The notes: generated by a model from the sequence alone, not told the origin. A DNA stretch of 64,000 nt from Candidatus Delongbacteria bacterium (GCA_020634015.1 JACKCN010000007.1:124001-188000); one strand, 5' to 3'; positions 35,962-45,397 are shown, counted from the first letter of the stretch. Numbers and translations: made by a program.

Positions 35962-36932
35962 GCGCCCGGCTGACACACCCTCTCCACCGCTTGCCCCTGG
36001 GACTGCTGGCCCTGTTCCTGCTCTCCTCCCTGCCGGCCCGGGCGATCACTCCGGGCGAGGCCGAGCAGGCCGAAGCGCAATGGCTCAAGGCCTGCGCCGT
36101 GATCCGCGAGGCCCGTTATCCCAACGGCAGCAAGATCCCCGCCCGTGATACCAGCGGCAGTGGGCTGCTGGGGCACGAGGACGGCGAGCTGACCACCAGT
36201 CTGGGCCGGCTGGAATCCAAGCAGGCCACCCTGCAGAGTGGCTGGGTCTGGATCGTGGCCGACCTGGTCAACCAGGCGGGCGTGGCACGCGGCGACTCCG
36301 TGGGCATCACCATGACCGGTTCCTTCCCCGCTCTCGACATTGCCGTGTTGATGGTGCTGGAAGCGGGGGGCGTCCACTGGGTGGGCGTGTCCAGTTTCGG
36401 GGCCTCCACCTGGGGCGCGAACACGGCCGAAGCAAGCTGGCCCTGGATGGAGCAGCTGCTGCTCGAGAAAGGACTGCTGTCGCACGGCTCCCGCTGGCTC
36501 ACGCCCGGCGGCTCCAGCGACCGATTCCTGGGCCTGCCGCTGGAGCAGTGTCTGGGCCTGGCCGAGTTGATGCGGGACTTCGACAACTCCTTCCATCCCT
36601 CCAGTCTGCAGCAGGCGGTGGAACTGCGCAGGGTCTATTTCGGGCACCCGGCCGCCTATATCAATGTGGGTGGCGGACATGCCGCCATCGGCACCAACGG
36701 TTTCGGGCGGCTGGCCCACCCCGGCTTGCTCAACCGCAGCGACGAGCTGCTGGCCGAAGGCCTCAAGGACAGCCGGGGAGTGCCCGGGCTGCTGCAGCAC
36801 TATCTGGAGGCGGGCACGCCCGTGATCCAGCTGATGGACATCGGCGACCTGGCCACCCGCTGGAACCTGCCGGTGCCGCCCACGGAACTGCATTCACCCC
36901 ACGTGGACCGTGTCAAGCCGGGTGAGAAATGA
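35958..36932 (+). CDS. Poly-gamma-glutamate system protein (PgsW-like)
   Basis: A 324-residue exported protein (hydrophobic LGLLALFLLSSLPARA near the start) resembling the family annotated as poly-gamma-glutamate system protein; its biochemistry is unknown. Notable stretches are SGSGLLGHEDGELTTSLGRLESKQ, SVGITMTGSFPALDIA, GVSSFGASTWGAN and INVGGGHAAIG. The start is TTG at 35958, overlapping the ggt stop; the stop overlaps the permease start (ATGA). The usual synthetase genes capB/capC are not in the window, so a role in turnover or uptake rather than synthesis is possible. Confidence 0.78.
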   Translation: MSARLTHPLHRLPLGLLALFLLSSLPARAITPGEAEQAEAQWLKACAVIREARYPNGSKIPARDTSGSGLLGHEDGELTTSLGRLESKQATLQSGWVWIVADLVNQAGVARGDSVGITMTGSFPALDIAVLMVLEAGGVHWVGVSSFGASTWGANTAEASWPWMEQLLLEKGLLSHGSRWLTPGGSSDRFLGLPLEQCLGLAELMRDFDNSFHPSSLQQAVELRRVYFGHPAAYINVGGGHAAIGTNGFGRLAHPGLLNRSDELLAEGLKDSRGVPGLLQHYLEAGTPVIQLMDIGDLATRWNLPVPPTELHSPHVDRVKPGEK

Positions 36933-38227
36933 CCCTCTGGATCCTGCTGGGCATGGTGGCCTGGTTCGCCGCGGTGACATTTCGCTGGAACTGGCCCATC
37001 GGGCTGGGGCTGGCCTCGGCGGCCGCTCTCGGGGGGCTGGTGGCGGGGGTGCCGCCCTGGGCGCCCGGTGGTGACGGCCTGCTGCGCCATCTGGTGGAAG
37101 GTTCCTTCGTCTACATCGATCCGATCCTGATCATGGCCACGGCCCTGGTGTTCATGAAGGCCATCGAGGCCAGCGGTCTGCTGCCCGCGCTCTCGGTGCG
37201 CATCCTGCGCGGACTGGCCCACCGCCCGATGCTGCTGGCGATCCTGATGGGCGCCTTCATCGCCTTTCCGGGCATGCTCACCGGACTCACCACCGCCAGC
37301 GTGCTCACCACGGGCGCGATCGCCGCCCCTCCCCTGATGAAACTGGGGCTCGACCGGCGGCGCACGGGAGCGTTCATCGCGATCTGCGCGATCATCGGAA
37401 TGGTGGCACCTCCGATCAACCTGCCCGTGATGATCATTGGCGGCGGGGTGGACATGCCCTACATCGGCTTCACCGTTCCGCTGCTGGTGCTGACCCTGCC
37501 GACCCTGGTGTTCACGGCGCTCTTCCTGGCCTGGCCGAGCCTCCGCAAGGGCGATGCCCGGGCTGTGCTCGCCGGACTCGACGATGGTCCCTGGCAGCGT
37601 CACGGAGTGAAACTGTTGTTGCCCCTGCTGTTGGTGCTGGTGCTGATGAGCGCCCCTCAGCTCTTCCCGGGGCGTGTGCCCTCGCTGGGACTGCCGCTGG
37701 TGTTCCTGCTGGGCGCCCTGCTGGCCATGGTCACGGGCGACCGAGTGCGGCTCGTGGACTGTGCCTCGGCGGCCGTGCGACAGGCCCTGCCCGTGATGGC
37801 GATTCTGGTGGGCGTGGGCTGTTTCATCCAGGTGATGACTCTCACGGGCATGCGTGGCGAGCTGGTGCTGAGTTGCCTGGAACTGCCCCACTGGCTGCTC
37901 TTCGTGAGCATGCTCTTCGCCCTCCCGATGTTCGGTGCGGTCAGCGCCTTCGGCAGCGCCAGCGTGCTGGGTGTGCCCTTCCTGCTGGCCCTGCTGGGCC
38001 GCCCCGAATTGTGGGTGGCCGCCGGGCTGTCCATGCTGGCGGCCCTGGGCGACCTGATGCCCCCCACGGCCCTTTCGGGCATTTTCGCGGCCCAGGTGGT
38101 GGGCGAAGAAAAGTACACGCGCGTGCTGCGCCATTGCCTGGTGCCCGCGTTGCTGCTGGCGGGCTGGGGTCTGGCGACGATCCTGTTCGCCGCCCAGTTT
38201 GCCGCCGTGTTCACCCCGGCACCCTGA
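36929..38227 (+). CDS. DctM-like (TRAP large subunit/ion transporter superfamily) permease
   Basis: A polytopic inner-membrane transporter of 432 residues with about eleven or twelve hydrophobic segments. PGMLTGLTTASVLTTGAIAAPPL and GMVAPPINLPVMIIGG (quoted in parts) are the duplicated hairpin/substrate-site signatures of DctM-type TRAP and ion-transporter permeases. No small-membrane (DctQ) or periplasmic binding (DctP) partner of normal type is beside it. The next gene is a 48-residue membrane peptide that might serve as an accessory. Coupled to the PgsW-like gene by ATGA. Cargo is likely an acidic compound such as glutamate-containing material, by context only. Confidence 0.86.
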   Translation: MTLWILLGMVAWFAAVTFRWNWPIGLGLASAAALGGLVAGVPPWAPGGDGLLRHLVEGSFVYIDPILIMATALVFMKAIEASGLLPALSVRILRGLAHRPMLLAILMGAFIAFPGMLTGLTTASVLTTGAIAAPPLMKLGLDRRRTGAFIAICAIIGMVAPPINLPVMIIGGGVDMPYIGFTVPLLVLTLPTLVFTALFLAWPSLRKGDARAVLAGLDDGPWQRHGVKLLLPLLLVLVLMSAPQLFPGRVPSLGLPLVFLLGALLAMVTGDRVRLVDCASAAVRQALPVMAILVGVGCFIQVMTLTGMRGELVLSCLELPHWLLFVSMLFALPMFGAVSAFGSASVLGVPFLLALLGRPELWVAAGLSMLAALGDLMPPTALSGIFAAQVVGEEKYTRVLRHCLVPALLLAGWGLATILFAAQFAAVFTPAP

Positions 38228-38237
38228 TGGAGGTCCC

Positions 38238-38384
38238 GTGCTGTTCGTGATCTACCTCTGCATCACCGGCCTGCTCTGCGCGCTGATCGTGCGCGAGCTG
38301 CTGCGCTCGCGCGATTGGCGCGAGCAGGGCGTGGCCGCCCTGGTGCTGGTCCCCCTCCTGCTGCGCGTGTTGCTGATCAAATGA
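38238..38384 (+). CDS. Small single-pass membrane peptide, 48 residues
   Basis: Starts at GTG 38238, with GGAGGT (38229-38234) just upstream, and encodes LFVIYLCITGLLCALIVREL, a charged SRDWREQG loop, and a second hydrophobic stretch ALVLVPLLLRVLLIK. It may therefore be one or two membrane helices. Its stop overlaps the ATG of the AstE-like gene (ATGA), so it is a real part of the operon. Position suggests an accessory subunit of the DctM-like permease or a PgsE/CapE-like small capsule protein; neither is proven. Confidence 0.68.
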   Translation: MLFVIYLCITGLLCALIVRELLRSRDWREQGVAALVLVPLLLRVLLIK

Positions 38385-39544
38385 GCTCGCAGTCCACATC
38401 GCGGGGCGCGCGCATGCGTGGCCCCCTGCTGCTGCTGGCCAGTCTGCTGGTCTGCCTGCTGGCCGGTCGTGATTTCCTGCTGCAGAGACACGCGGAAGCC
38501 CTGGTGGCGGGGCCGGGCGTCTGTGAGTCCAGGGTGCTGAGTGACTGGTTCAGCCCGCTCGCCGGCGGACGCGGTGACACCGAAGTCTTTCTGCTGGCTG
38601 CCTCCGAGGAAGATGATGGTGGGCCGCGAGTGCTGGTGCTGGGCGGCGTGCATCCCAACGAACCCGCCGGTTATCTGGCGGCCGTGCTGCTGGTCGAAAA
38701 CCTGCAGGTGGACACAGGCAGGCTCTGGGTGATTCCCCGGTCCAACGCCAGTGCCTTCAGCGCCACCGAACCCCAGGAAGGCCATCCCCAGCACTACACG
38801 CTGGCGGCCCGCGATGGCAGCCCGCGCGAGTTCCGCCTGGGCAGTCGCCTGACCAATCCGCTGGACCAGTGGCCCGACCCCGAGATCACCGTGCATCACC
38901 CCAGCGGGCAGAAGCTCTCGGGCAACGAGACCCGCAACCTGAACCGCTGTTTTCCCGGACGCCCCGGGGGCAGTCACACCGAACAGGTGGCCTGGGCGAT
39001 CAGCCAGCTGATCGAGCGCGAACGCATCGAACTGGTGATCGACCTGCACGAAGCCTCACTCGAGTATCCGGTGATCAATGCCATCGTCTGCCACGAACGC
39101 GCCTCGGAGATCGCCGGAGCGGCCCTCTTCGGACTGGAAATGGATGGTTTCGAGTTCAATCTGGAACCTTCGCCAAAGAATCTGCACGGACTGAGCCACC
39201 GCGAACTGGGCGACCGCTTCGACGGGCTCTACGCCCTGCTGATGGAAACCGCGAACCCGATCCAGGGCCGCCTGCGCGGCCGGACCCAGGTCTCGCAGAT
39301 CATCGAGGGCACCGACGCCTGTTACCTGCGCGCCCAGGCCATCGGCATGAACCGCGTCCCATTCACGGCCGACGGGATTCCCCTGCGCCTGCGGGTGGCC
39401 AGGCATCTGGCCGGGTTCCGGGAGCTGCTCGCCGGCCTGACCTGGACCGACCCCGACCGTGAGATGCTCTTCCGCGGCCTGCCCGACAAGGACACCCTGC
39501 TGGAACAGGGTCTCGCCCCCTTTCTGAATCCTGCTGTCCGCTGA
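38381..39544 (+). CDS. Succinylglutamate desuccinylase/aspartoacylase (M14) family protein
   Basis: A zinc hydrolase of 387 residues with an N-terminal hydrophobic signal or anchor (LLLLASLLVCLLAG), so it acts in the periplasm. The zinc site is HxxE in GGVHPNEPAGY, with the third ligand His in DLHEAS; NRCFPG contains the substrate-binding Asn-Arg. This arrangement is that of AstE/AspA enzymes, which release acyl-amino acids, and more broadly M14 carboxypeptidases. In this operon a gamma-glutamyl peptide or poly-gamma-glutamate fragment is a reasonable but unproven substrate. The ATG at 38381 overlaps the stop of the 48-residue gene. Confidence 0.85.
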   Translation: MSSQSTSRGARMRGPLLLLASLLVCLLAGRDFLLQRHAEALVAGPGVCESRVLSDWFSPLAGGRGDTEVFLLAASEEDDGGPRVLVLGGVHPNEPAGYLAAVLLVENLQVDTGRLWVIPRSNASAFSATEPQEGHPQHYTLAARDGSPREFRLGSRLTNPLDQWPDPEITVHHPSGQKLSGNETRNLNRCFPGRPGGSHTEQVAWAISQLIERERIELVIDLHEASLEYPVINAIVCHERASEIAGAALFGLEMDGFEFNLEPSPKNLHGLSHRELGDRFDGLYALLMETANPIQGRLRGRTQVSQIIEGTDACYLRAQAIGMNRVPFTADGIPLRLRVARHLAGFRELLAGLTWTDPDREMLFRGLPDKDTLLEQGLAPFLNPAVR

Positions 39545-39706
39545 GCCTTTCGCCAGGGCCGTGAATCCTGCCAGCTTCTCGCCACACAAGGGACTTCCCC
39601 CACGCTGCCGTGTGATCCGCAGCTTCCTGTCTTCCCCGGCTGACGCGGCTCAAACATTCCTTTCTCCACTCCATCAAGACGGTCCGGCAGCATCCGATAC
39701 AGACGC

Positions 39707-39738
39707 TTGACAGATCTCAGTGGCTGCCAACATCATTG
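39707..39738 (+). promoter_or_regulatory. Promoter of the chemoreceptor gene
   Basis: A perfect TTGACA (39707-39712) followed after 18 nt by CATCAT (39731-39736); the -10 continues TTG. Transcription would begin near 39743, 20 nt before the ATG. The rest of the 39545-39763 intergenic region shows no gene. Confidence 0.5.
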
Positions 39739-39763
39739 TCCCGTACAAGCAAAGGCCCAAGAC

Positions 39764-42298
39764 ATGAACTCCTCGATGACCCTGCGCACCCGTCTGGTCG
39801 GGCTCTTTCTGATTCTCGGCCTGGTGCCGCTGGTGATCTTCGCGATCCTGCTCACCAAACAGGCCGGCCTGGCTCTCAACCAGACCTCCGGCGAGGCCAT
39901 GGAGGCCGTGGCCACCCAGACGATCTCCTCCATCGAAAAGCAACTGGCGGAACGTTATGGCCAGGTCCAGTCCTTCGCCAGCACCACGAAACTGCTGCCC
40001 GAACAGATCCCCAATCTGCCCAACAGCATGAACATCTACGTGGGCGCGTACTACATATATGACCTCATGCTGGCCCTCGATCCGGAGGGCAAGGTGCTGG
40101 CCGCGAACACCAAGGACCAGGCAGGCAAGCCCGTGGACAGCTCTTCCCTGCTGGGCACCAACATGGCCGACCAGGCCTTCTTCAGGGAGTGCATGTCCGG
40201 CTCGATCGGCGTGGGCCAGACCTGGTACGAGGATGTGAACCGCTTCCCCGAAGTGGCGGAGGCGCTCGGAGGATCGCCGATGAACCTGCGTTTCGCCGCG
40301 CCGATCCGATCCCTTGAGGGAGACCCGATTGGAGTATGGGTCGCGTACATCAGTTGGGACCGTACGGCTGCCGAACATATCCGTGGGGTTCAGGCGGATT
40401 TCGAGCGCGATGGCAAGGCGTCCTTCGAGTGCAACCTGCTGCGGGCCGATGGCATGCTGATCCAGGACAAGGACCCGGCTCGCATCCTGAGTGTCAATCT
40501 GAAGGACGCGGGATTGCGCGCCGCCCTGAAGATCGCCGATCACGAAGATGGCTACATCATCGAAGAACACCAGCGCACACACCTTCCCCAGATCAATGGC
40601 TACGCGGTCAGCAAGGGTGTACACGGCCGCAAGCTCTTCGACTGGGGTGTGCTGGCCCGGATCAACGTGGCCGAGGCCAACGAGAAGATGGCCACGATGA
40701 AACACGCCAGCATCACCCTGATCGTGATCTTCGGTGTGATCCTGCTGGTGGCCGCCTGGCTGGTGGGCAGCAGCATCTCGAAGCCTGTGCAGAAGACCGC
40801 CGAGCTGCTGGATCGCGTGGCTGATGGACAGCTGGACGAGACTCTCAACATCAAGCGCAAGGACGAGCTGGGCCGGATGGCCACGTCACTCAACCGCACC
40901 ATCGAGGTGCTGCGCGAGGCCGAGGCCTTGCGCCAGGCCAATGCGGGCCAGCAGCGCGAGATGCTGCGAGTGCGCGCCATGGTGCAGAACAGCACGCTGG
41001 CGATGCTTTATGTGGACACGGACAACACGATCCGCTACTCCAACCCGGCCGCGCTCACTCTTCTGCAGAAGACGGGCGACATTTCGGCGGACAGCCTGGA
41101 CAACGGGCGCCTGGACAAGGTGCTGCCCATGGGCCGCACCCTCGTGGAACAGGGCACACATTCGGCCAACCTGCCCTGGACGGGGACCTTGCCGCTCAAG
41201 GACAGCCAGCTCTCCTTCAGCCTGGACGAGATCGTGGACGAGAAGAAGGAACGCCAGGGACTCTGCATCTCGATCGAAGACATCACCGAGCAGCTCGCCA
41301 ACGAGCAGCGTGTGCGCACGGCCGCTGAGCGCGAACGCCAGGAAGCCGCCGAACTGCAGCGCAAGGTGGACCAGCTGCTCACCACCGTGAGCGCGGCCGC
41401 CGCCGGTGACCTGACCCAGGAAGTGCCGATCACGGGCAGCGACGCCATCGGCCAGGTGGGAACGGCACTCAACGGCTTCTTCCATTCGATGAGGACCAGC
41501 ATTTCCACCATCGGAACCAACCTGAGCCAGCTCCAGGACAGCAGTTCCTTGCTGGGCTCGATCAGCGCCGAAATGAATACAAGTGCCGAGGCCACCAACC
41601 AGAAGGCCGTTGAGGTGGCCAACACCACCCAGCAGATCAGCGGCAACATGCAGACCAGTGCCACGGGCGCCGAAGAGATGGGAGCGTCGATCCGCGAGAT
41701 CAGCCGCAACACGGCGGAAGCCGCCAAGGTGGCCGCCGCGGCCGTGCAGCTGGCTCAGTCCACGGGCGCGGCGATGAGCCAGCTCAACATCAGCTCCGAG
41801 GAAATCGGCGAGGTGGTGAAGGTGATCAGCGGCATCGCCGAACAGACCAACCTGCTGGCGCTGAACGCCACCATCGAGGCGGCACGCGCCGGGGCCGCGG
41901 GCAAGGGCTTCGCCGTGGTGGCCAACGAAGTCAAGGAACTGGCCAAGGAAAGTGCCAGAGCCACCGAAAACATCAGCCTGAAGATCGCCACGATCCAGGA
42001 GAACACGGGCCGCGCCGTGACCTCGATCGAGCAGATCACCAGCATCATCGACAAGATCAACGACCTGCAGAATTCGATCGCCAGCGCCGTGGAAGAACAG
42101 AGCGTGACCACGGGCGAGATCACGCGCAGCGTGCACGAAGCCGCCACCGGCTCGCACCAGATCGTTGAGAACATGGAACAGCTGGGCGTGGTGGCCCAGG
42201 CCTCCAACCGGGGCGCCACCAGCACGGCCGACGCCGTGGAACACCTGAACAGGATCGCCGAGGACATGGGAGAACTGATGCGGCGCTTCCACGTGTGA
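39764..42298 (+). CDS. Methyl-accepting chemotaxis protein (Cache-HAMP-PAS-signalling)
   Basis: Transmembrane chemoreceptor of 844 residues. TM1 lies at about 11-33 (LVGLFLILGLVPLVIFAILL), then a periplasmic double-Cache-like domain of ~290 residues, and TM2 near 325-347 (ITLIVIFGVILLVAAWLVG). HAMP follows, then a PAS-like segment (NSTLAMLYVDTDNTIRYSN), a coiled-coil/HAMP-like part, and the signalling domain with the conserved hairpin tip around EQTNLLALNATIEAARAGA and GKGFAVVANEVKELA. No CheR/CheB-binding pentapeptide is obvious at the end. Periplasmic Cache domains usually bind small organic acids or amino acids. No che genes are in the window. The ATG at 39764 was chosen because it precedes TM1 closely. 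Confidence 0.93.
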   Translation: MNSSMTLRTRLVGLFLILGLVPLVIFAILLTKQAGLALNQTSGEAMEAVATQTISSIEKQLAERYGQVQSFASTTKLLPEQIPNLPNSMNIYVGAYYIYDLMLALDPEGKVLAANTKDQAGKPVDSSSLLGTNMADQAFFRECMSGSIGVGQTWYEDVNRFPEVAEALGGSPMNLRFAAPIRSLEGDPIGVWVAYISWDRTAAEHIRGVQADFERDGKASFECNLLRADGMLIQDKDPARILSVNLKDAGLRAALKIADHEDGYIIEEHQRTHLPQINGYAVSKGVHGRKLFDWGVLARINVAEANEKMATMKHASITLIVIFGVILLVAAWLVGSSISKPVQKTAELLDRVADGQLDETLNIKRKDELGRMATSLNRTIEVLREAEALRQANAGQQREMLRVRAMVQNSTLAMLYVDTDNTIRYSNPAALTLLQKTGDISADSLDNGRLDKVLPMGRTLVEQGTHSANLPWTGTLPLKDSQLSFSLDEIVDEKKERQGLCISIEDITEQLANEQRVRTAAERERQEAAELQRKVDQLLTTVSAAAAGDLTQEVPITGSDAIGQVGTALNGFFHSMRTSISTIGTNLSQLQDSSSLLGSISAEMNTSAEATNQKAVEVANTTQQISGNMQTSATGAEEMGASIREISRNTAEAAKVAAAAVQLAQSTGAAMSQLNISSEEIGEVVKVISGIAEQTNLLALNATIEAARAGAAGKGFAVVANEVKELAKESARATENISLKIATIQENTGRAVTSIEQITSIIDKINDLQNSIASAVEEQSVTTGEITRSVHEAATGSHQIVENMEQLGVVAQASNRGATSTADAVEHLNRIAEDMGELMRRFHV

Positions 42299-42320
42299 TC
42301 CAGCATCATCCGCACACAGA

Positions 42321-42354
42321 AAAGGCGGGCCCGCGAGGGTCCGCCTTTCTGTTT
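42321..42354. terminator. Bidirectional terminator between the chemoreceptor and SCO1 genes
   Basis: Stem AAAGGCGGGCCC / GGGTCCGCCTTT with loop GCGA. On the plus strand it is followed by TCTGTTT and on the minus strand by TTCTG, so it can end both converging transcripts. Confidence 0.85.
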
Positions 42355-42388
42355 CACGGTTGTCCCGTTCGTGCGTCGATTCAGGCGC

Positions 42389-43042
42389 TCAGTGAGTGCC
42401 GGCTGTCAGGATCGCCTCGCGGCAAGGGTCCAGATCCCCACCCAGTTCACGCATCTGCTTCATGACCCGTCCTTCGGAATCCAGCACACTGATCACGCTG
42501 GCGTGGGAAAAGTTGCCCGCCGCATCTTTCTGGTACGGCACATCGAGCACAACCGACAGTGCGCGCACGTCTTCCGGCTGGCCATGCAGCAGTGTCCAAT
42601 GGGCAGGATCCAGTCCCTGCGCCCGAGCATAGGCCTTGAGTGTGGCCGGATCATCGCGCGCGCTGTCGAAGCTGATGAGCACGAATCCCGGGCGTGCCGT
42701 CATTGTGCTCTGCTCCAGTTCCCGCAGCTGCTGCAGGATCCGCGGGCAGGCGTACTGGCAATGGGTGAAGATCATGGCCACGACCCGCACCTCGCCGGCC
42801 AGATCGCTCAAGTGCATCTCGTGACCGTTCTGATCCTGCCACACGGACTGCATCCGGTAGAGTGAGGTTTCGGGCAGGGCGTTCCGGCTGGCGGTCGGGG
42901 GGGCCGCCGCGCAGCAGGCGTGTGGCGGAGTCGCGGCTTCCTTGGTCGGCGGTGCCGGCGGGGCCGCACCCAGCAGCAACAGCAGTGGCAACAGCGACAA
43001 CAGGGTCCACCCGGACCCTTGGTGACAAAGGCGTTGGGTCAT
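42389..43042 (-). CDS. SCO1/SenC-family copper chaperone
   Basis: Thioredoxin-fold copper-binding protein of 217 residues, probably lipid-free and exported by the signal peptide LLSLLPLLLLLGAAP. The copper motif CxxxC occurs in THCQYACPR and the distal His ligand in FSHASV; all three ligands are kept. SCO proteins load CuA of oxidases; near nirK one may supply copper to the nitrite reductase. The ATG at 43042 has AGGAG upstream. It is the last gene of the nirK operon, 7 nt after the NirV-like gene. Confidence 0.9.
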   Translation of the reverse strand: MTQRLCHQGSGWTLLSLLPLLLLLGAAPPAPPTKEAATPPHACCAAAPPTASRNALPETSLYRMQSVWQDQNGHEMHLSDLAGEVRVVAMIFTHCQYACPRILQQLRELEQSTMTARPGFVLISFDSARDDPATLKAYARAQGLDPAHWTLLHGQPEDVRALSVVLDVPYQKDAAGNFSHASVISVLDSEGRVMKQMRELGGDLDPCREAILTAGTH

Positions 43043-43049
43043 GGTCTCC

Positions 43050-43844
43050 TCACTTTGTATCCGCTGACGTCGGGGAAAGGGGATCCCGGGCGCAGCGGAA
43101 TCCCAGGCTGGATACACAATCCTTGCCCGAGAGCCCACTGCGGAAGGCGTAGCGCATGAAGGCGGCGTAGTCGTTGCGATCCGTCGCCTGCTGGGCGCCG
43201 CCCGCACAGAAGAAGCGGCGATCCACGTCCCCATCGGCGCGGGACTCGCCCGTGATCAGGGCAGAATTGAAGTCCTCGACCCACTCCCAGACCAGCCCGT
43301 GCAGATCCCAGACCCCCCGGGCGTCCGCTGCGGTCGAGCCGATCGATGGCAATGGCAGATGTGTCGGGTGTCCATACCAGTCCAGGATCCGCTGGCTCAC
43401 ACCGGGGTCCGGGTGCCCGTTGCCGGCTCCCGCGGCATACTCCCACTCCGCCGTGGTCGGCAGGCGCTTTCCGCGCCACTCGGAATAGGCTCTGGCCGCG
43501 AACCAGGAGATCTGTGTCACGGGACTGTTGCGCAATTCCAGGGAATCGGGTCCCAGTTGCAGATCCCCGGACCAGAGGGCCAGATAGCCCGGACCGGCGA
43601 ACAGGGCCGGAACGCGAGACCGGCGCCATTCCGGACGGGCCTCGACGAATTCCAGAAACTGCGCGTGTGTCACGGGAAAGCGATCCAGATCGAAGGCGTT
43701 CACATGGCAAGCGGGATCCTCTTCCCCACCGACGTACAGCGGCAGGTAGGATCCGCTCGGAATGCGGACCATGTCCGCCGCACGCGTGGCAGCGGCGGCG
43801 GACAGGGCCAGACCCAGAATCAGGCTGATGACAAGCCGTTTCAT
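43050..43844 (-). CDS. NirV-like SUMF1/formylglycine-generating-enzyme domain protein
   Basis: An exported (signal peptide [16 protein letters not shown]) SUMF1-fold protein of 264 residues. Typical segments are [48 protein letters not shown] (in parts), [23 protein letters not shown] and LGFRCARD. The paired copper-binding cysteines used by true formylglycine-generating enzymes are not evident, so it is probably not a sulfatase activator. SUMF1-type genes called nirV lie beside nirK in several denitrifiers; the role is unknown. ATGA overlap with nirK. Confidence 0.85.
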   Translation of the reverse strand: MKRLVISLILGLALSAAAATRAADMVRIPSGSYLPLYVGGEEDPACHVNAFDLDRFPVTHAQFLEFVEARPEWRRSRVPALFAGPGYLALWSGDLQLGPDSLELRNSPVTQISWFAARAYSEWRGKRLPTTAEWEYAAGAGNGHPDPGVSQRILDWYGHPTHLPLPSIGSTAADARGVWDLHGLVWEWVEDFNSALITGESRADGDVDRRFFCAGGAQQATDRNDYAAFMRYAFRSGLSGKDCVSSLGFRCARDPLSPTSADTK

Positions 43845-45313
43845 TTGCGCTCGGCCGCGACCTGGGCCGGCTCGACCCGGCCACCCGTGTTGCCCCAGGA
43901 GTGCAGCACATAGGTCAGTACGCTGGAGATCTCTTCGTCGTTGAGGTTCAGGGCCGGCATCACACCGTTGAATGTCTGCCCATTGACGGTCAGTGGCCCC
44001 TGAAGCCCGTGCAGAATCGCCCGGACACCGCGCATCGGATCCGCCTGCAGATAATCGGAACCGGCCAGGGGTGGGAAGGCCCCGGGGATTCCCTTGCCAT
44101 CCAGCTGGTGACAGGCGGCGCAGTTCAGAACGAAGATCCGCTGCCCTTCGGCGATACGCTCGTCCAGGCTCAGGGGATGGTCCCGCACCGGAGAACTCTC
44201 AGCCGTGAGTTTCTGCAGCGCCCCGCCTTCGGGCAGATAGACTTCTTCGGACTGCAGCCCCGAATAGATCTGGGGATCCTCGTCGCCCTCCACCTTGAGC
44301 ATGCCCAGCGCGCCCTTGTTGAAGGCCCGGAAGATGGCGTGATCCACCAGCAGGAACGTACCCGGTACGTCCACCTTGAATTCGACTTGGGCCGCTCCAC
44401 CGGGTGGAACCAGTGTGGTCTGCACATCGTGCTGGTCGGCCACCGTACCTCCCATGGTGTGCACCAGGTCAAAGATCTCGCCGATCACATGGAATGAAGA
44501 GACCAGATTGGGTCCGCCGTTGCCCACGTAAAGGCGCACGGTCTCACCCGTGCGCGCGCGCAGTGCATGCTCATCGTTCAGGGCACCCACGGCCCCGTTG
44601 AAGACGACGTAGTCCGGGTCCTCGTGCAGGGCTTTTGCCATGTCGAATGGCTGCAGTCCCGGTTGACCGAACGTTCCCGCCGTATAGAACTCTCCCTGCA
44701 TCACATAGTATTCGTGATCCACGGGCGGCAGGCCTTCCTCGGGCTCCACAAGGATCAGGCCGTACATTCCGTTGGCGATGTGCATGCCCACGGGTGCCGT
44801 GGCGCAGTGGTAGACGAACAGGCCGGGGTTCAGCACCCGAAAGGTGAAGGTCGAGGTCTTTCCCGGGGGGGTGAAGGAAGAGGTTGCCCCGCCCCCCGGC
44901 CCGGTCACGGCGTGCATGTCGATGTTGTGGGGCATCTTGTTGTCGGGGTGATTGCTCAGGTGGAATTCCACCTCGTCGTTCTGGCGCAGCCGCAGCATCG
45001 GGCCGGGCACGGTGCCACCGAAGGTCCAGAACGTATACTCCACACCATCAGCCAGCTTGCCTTCGAACTCCTTCACTTCAAGATGCACGATCACCTTGGT
45101 CGGATGATCCCGGGCGATCGGTGGCGGTACATCGGGGGCGTGCGCCAGCACGGCCTCTTCCTGCCCGCTCAACGCGGCCCGCTCCACGGGGCTCAGCCCC
45201 CAGCCCTCCCGACCGTCTTCTCCCTTGTGGCCGGATTCGCACCCTGCGGACAGCAGCAGGAGCACGGCGGCTCCCAGACAGGGCAGAATCGTGTGCATGG
45301 GTCGCCTTGGCAT
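43841..45313 (-). CDS. nirK: Copper nitrite reductase (NirK, AniA type) with fused C-terminal cytochrome c
   Basis: Reduces nitrite to nitric oxide. The 490 residues start with a lipoprotein signal (LLLSAGC), so it is membrane-anchored in the periplasm. Two cupredoxin domains carry all copper ligands: PHNIDMH (type 1 His, catalytic Asp, type 2 His), [16 protein letters not shown] (type 2 His; type 1 Cys, His, Met) and the type 2 His in [16 protein letters not shown]. The last wording and FHVIGEIFD are those of the AniA class. A C-terminal c-type cytochrome has the heme motif CAACH and a Met ligand candidate in GVMPALN, allowing direct electron delivery. AGGAGG precedes the ATG by 8 nt. Divergent from tetR. 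Confidence 0.97.
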   Translation of the reverse strand: MPRRPMHTILPCLGAAVLLLLSAGCESGHKGEDGREGWGLSPVERAALSGQEEAVLAHAPDVPPPIARDHPTKVIVHLEVKEFEGKLADGVEYTFWTFGGTVPGPMLRLRQNDEVEFHLSNHPDNKMPHNIDMHAVTGPGGGATSSFTPPGKTSTFTFRVLNPGLFVYHCATAPVGMHIANGMYGLILVEPEEGLPPVDHEYYVMQGEFYTAGTFGQPGLQPFDMAKALHEDPDYVVFNGAVGALNDEHALRARTGETVRLYVGNGGPNLVSSFHVIGEIFDLVHTMGGTVADQHDVQTTLVPPGGAAQVEFKVDVPGTFLLVDHAIFRAFNKGALGMLKVEGDEDPQIYSGLQSEEVYLPEGGALQKLTAESSPVRDHPLSLDERIAEGQRIFVLNCAACHQLDGKGIPGAFPPLAGSDYLQADPMRGVRAILHGLQGPLTVNGQTFNGVMPALNLNDEEISSVLTYVLHSWGNTGGRVEPAQVAAERK

Positions 45314-45397
45314 GTCTGTTCCTCCTGTTCGGATCCAGGCTCTTGGATCCCTGGATTCCAGCCACCAGATTTTGGCGTCGAAGGCTGGGTTCGATCA

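Noticed and set aside
36800..38134. A 444-codon minus-strand frame rich in His, Gln and Gly
   Set aside because: Shadow of the DctM-like permease gene; composition reflects reverse reading of Leu/Val/Ala codons.
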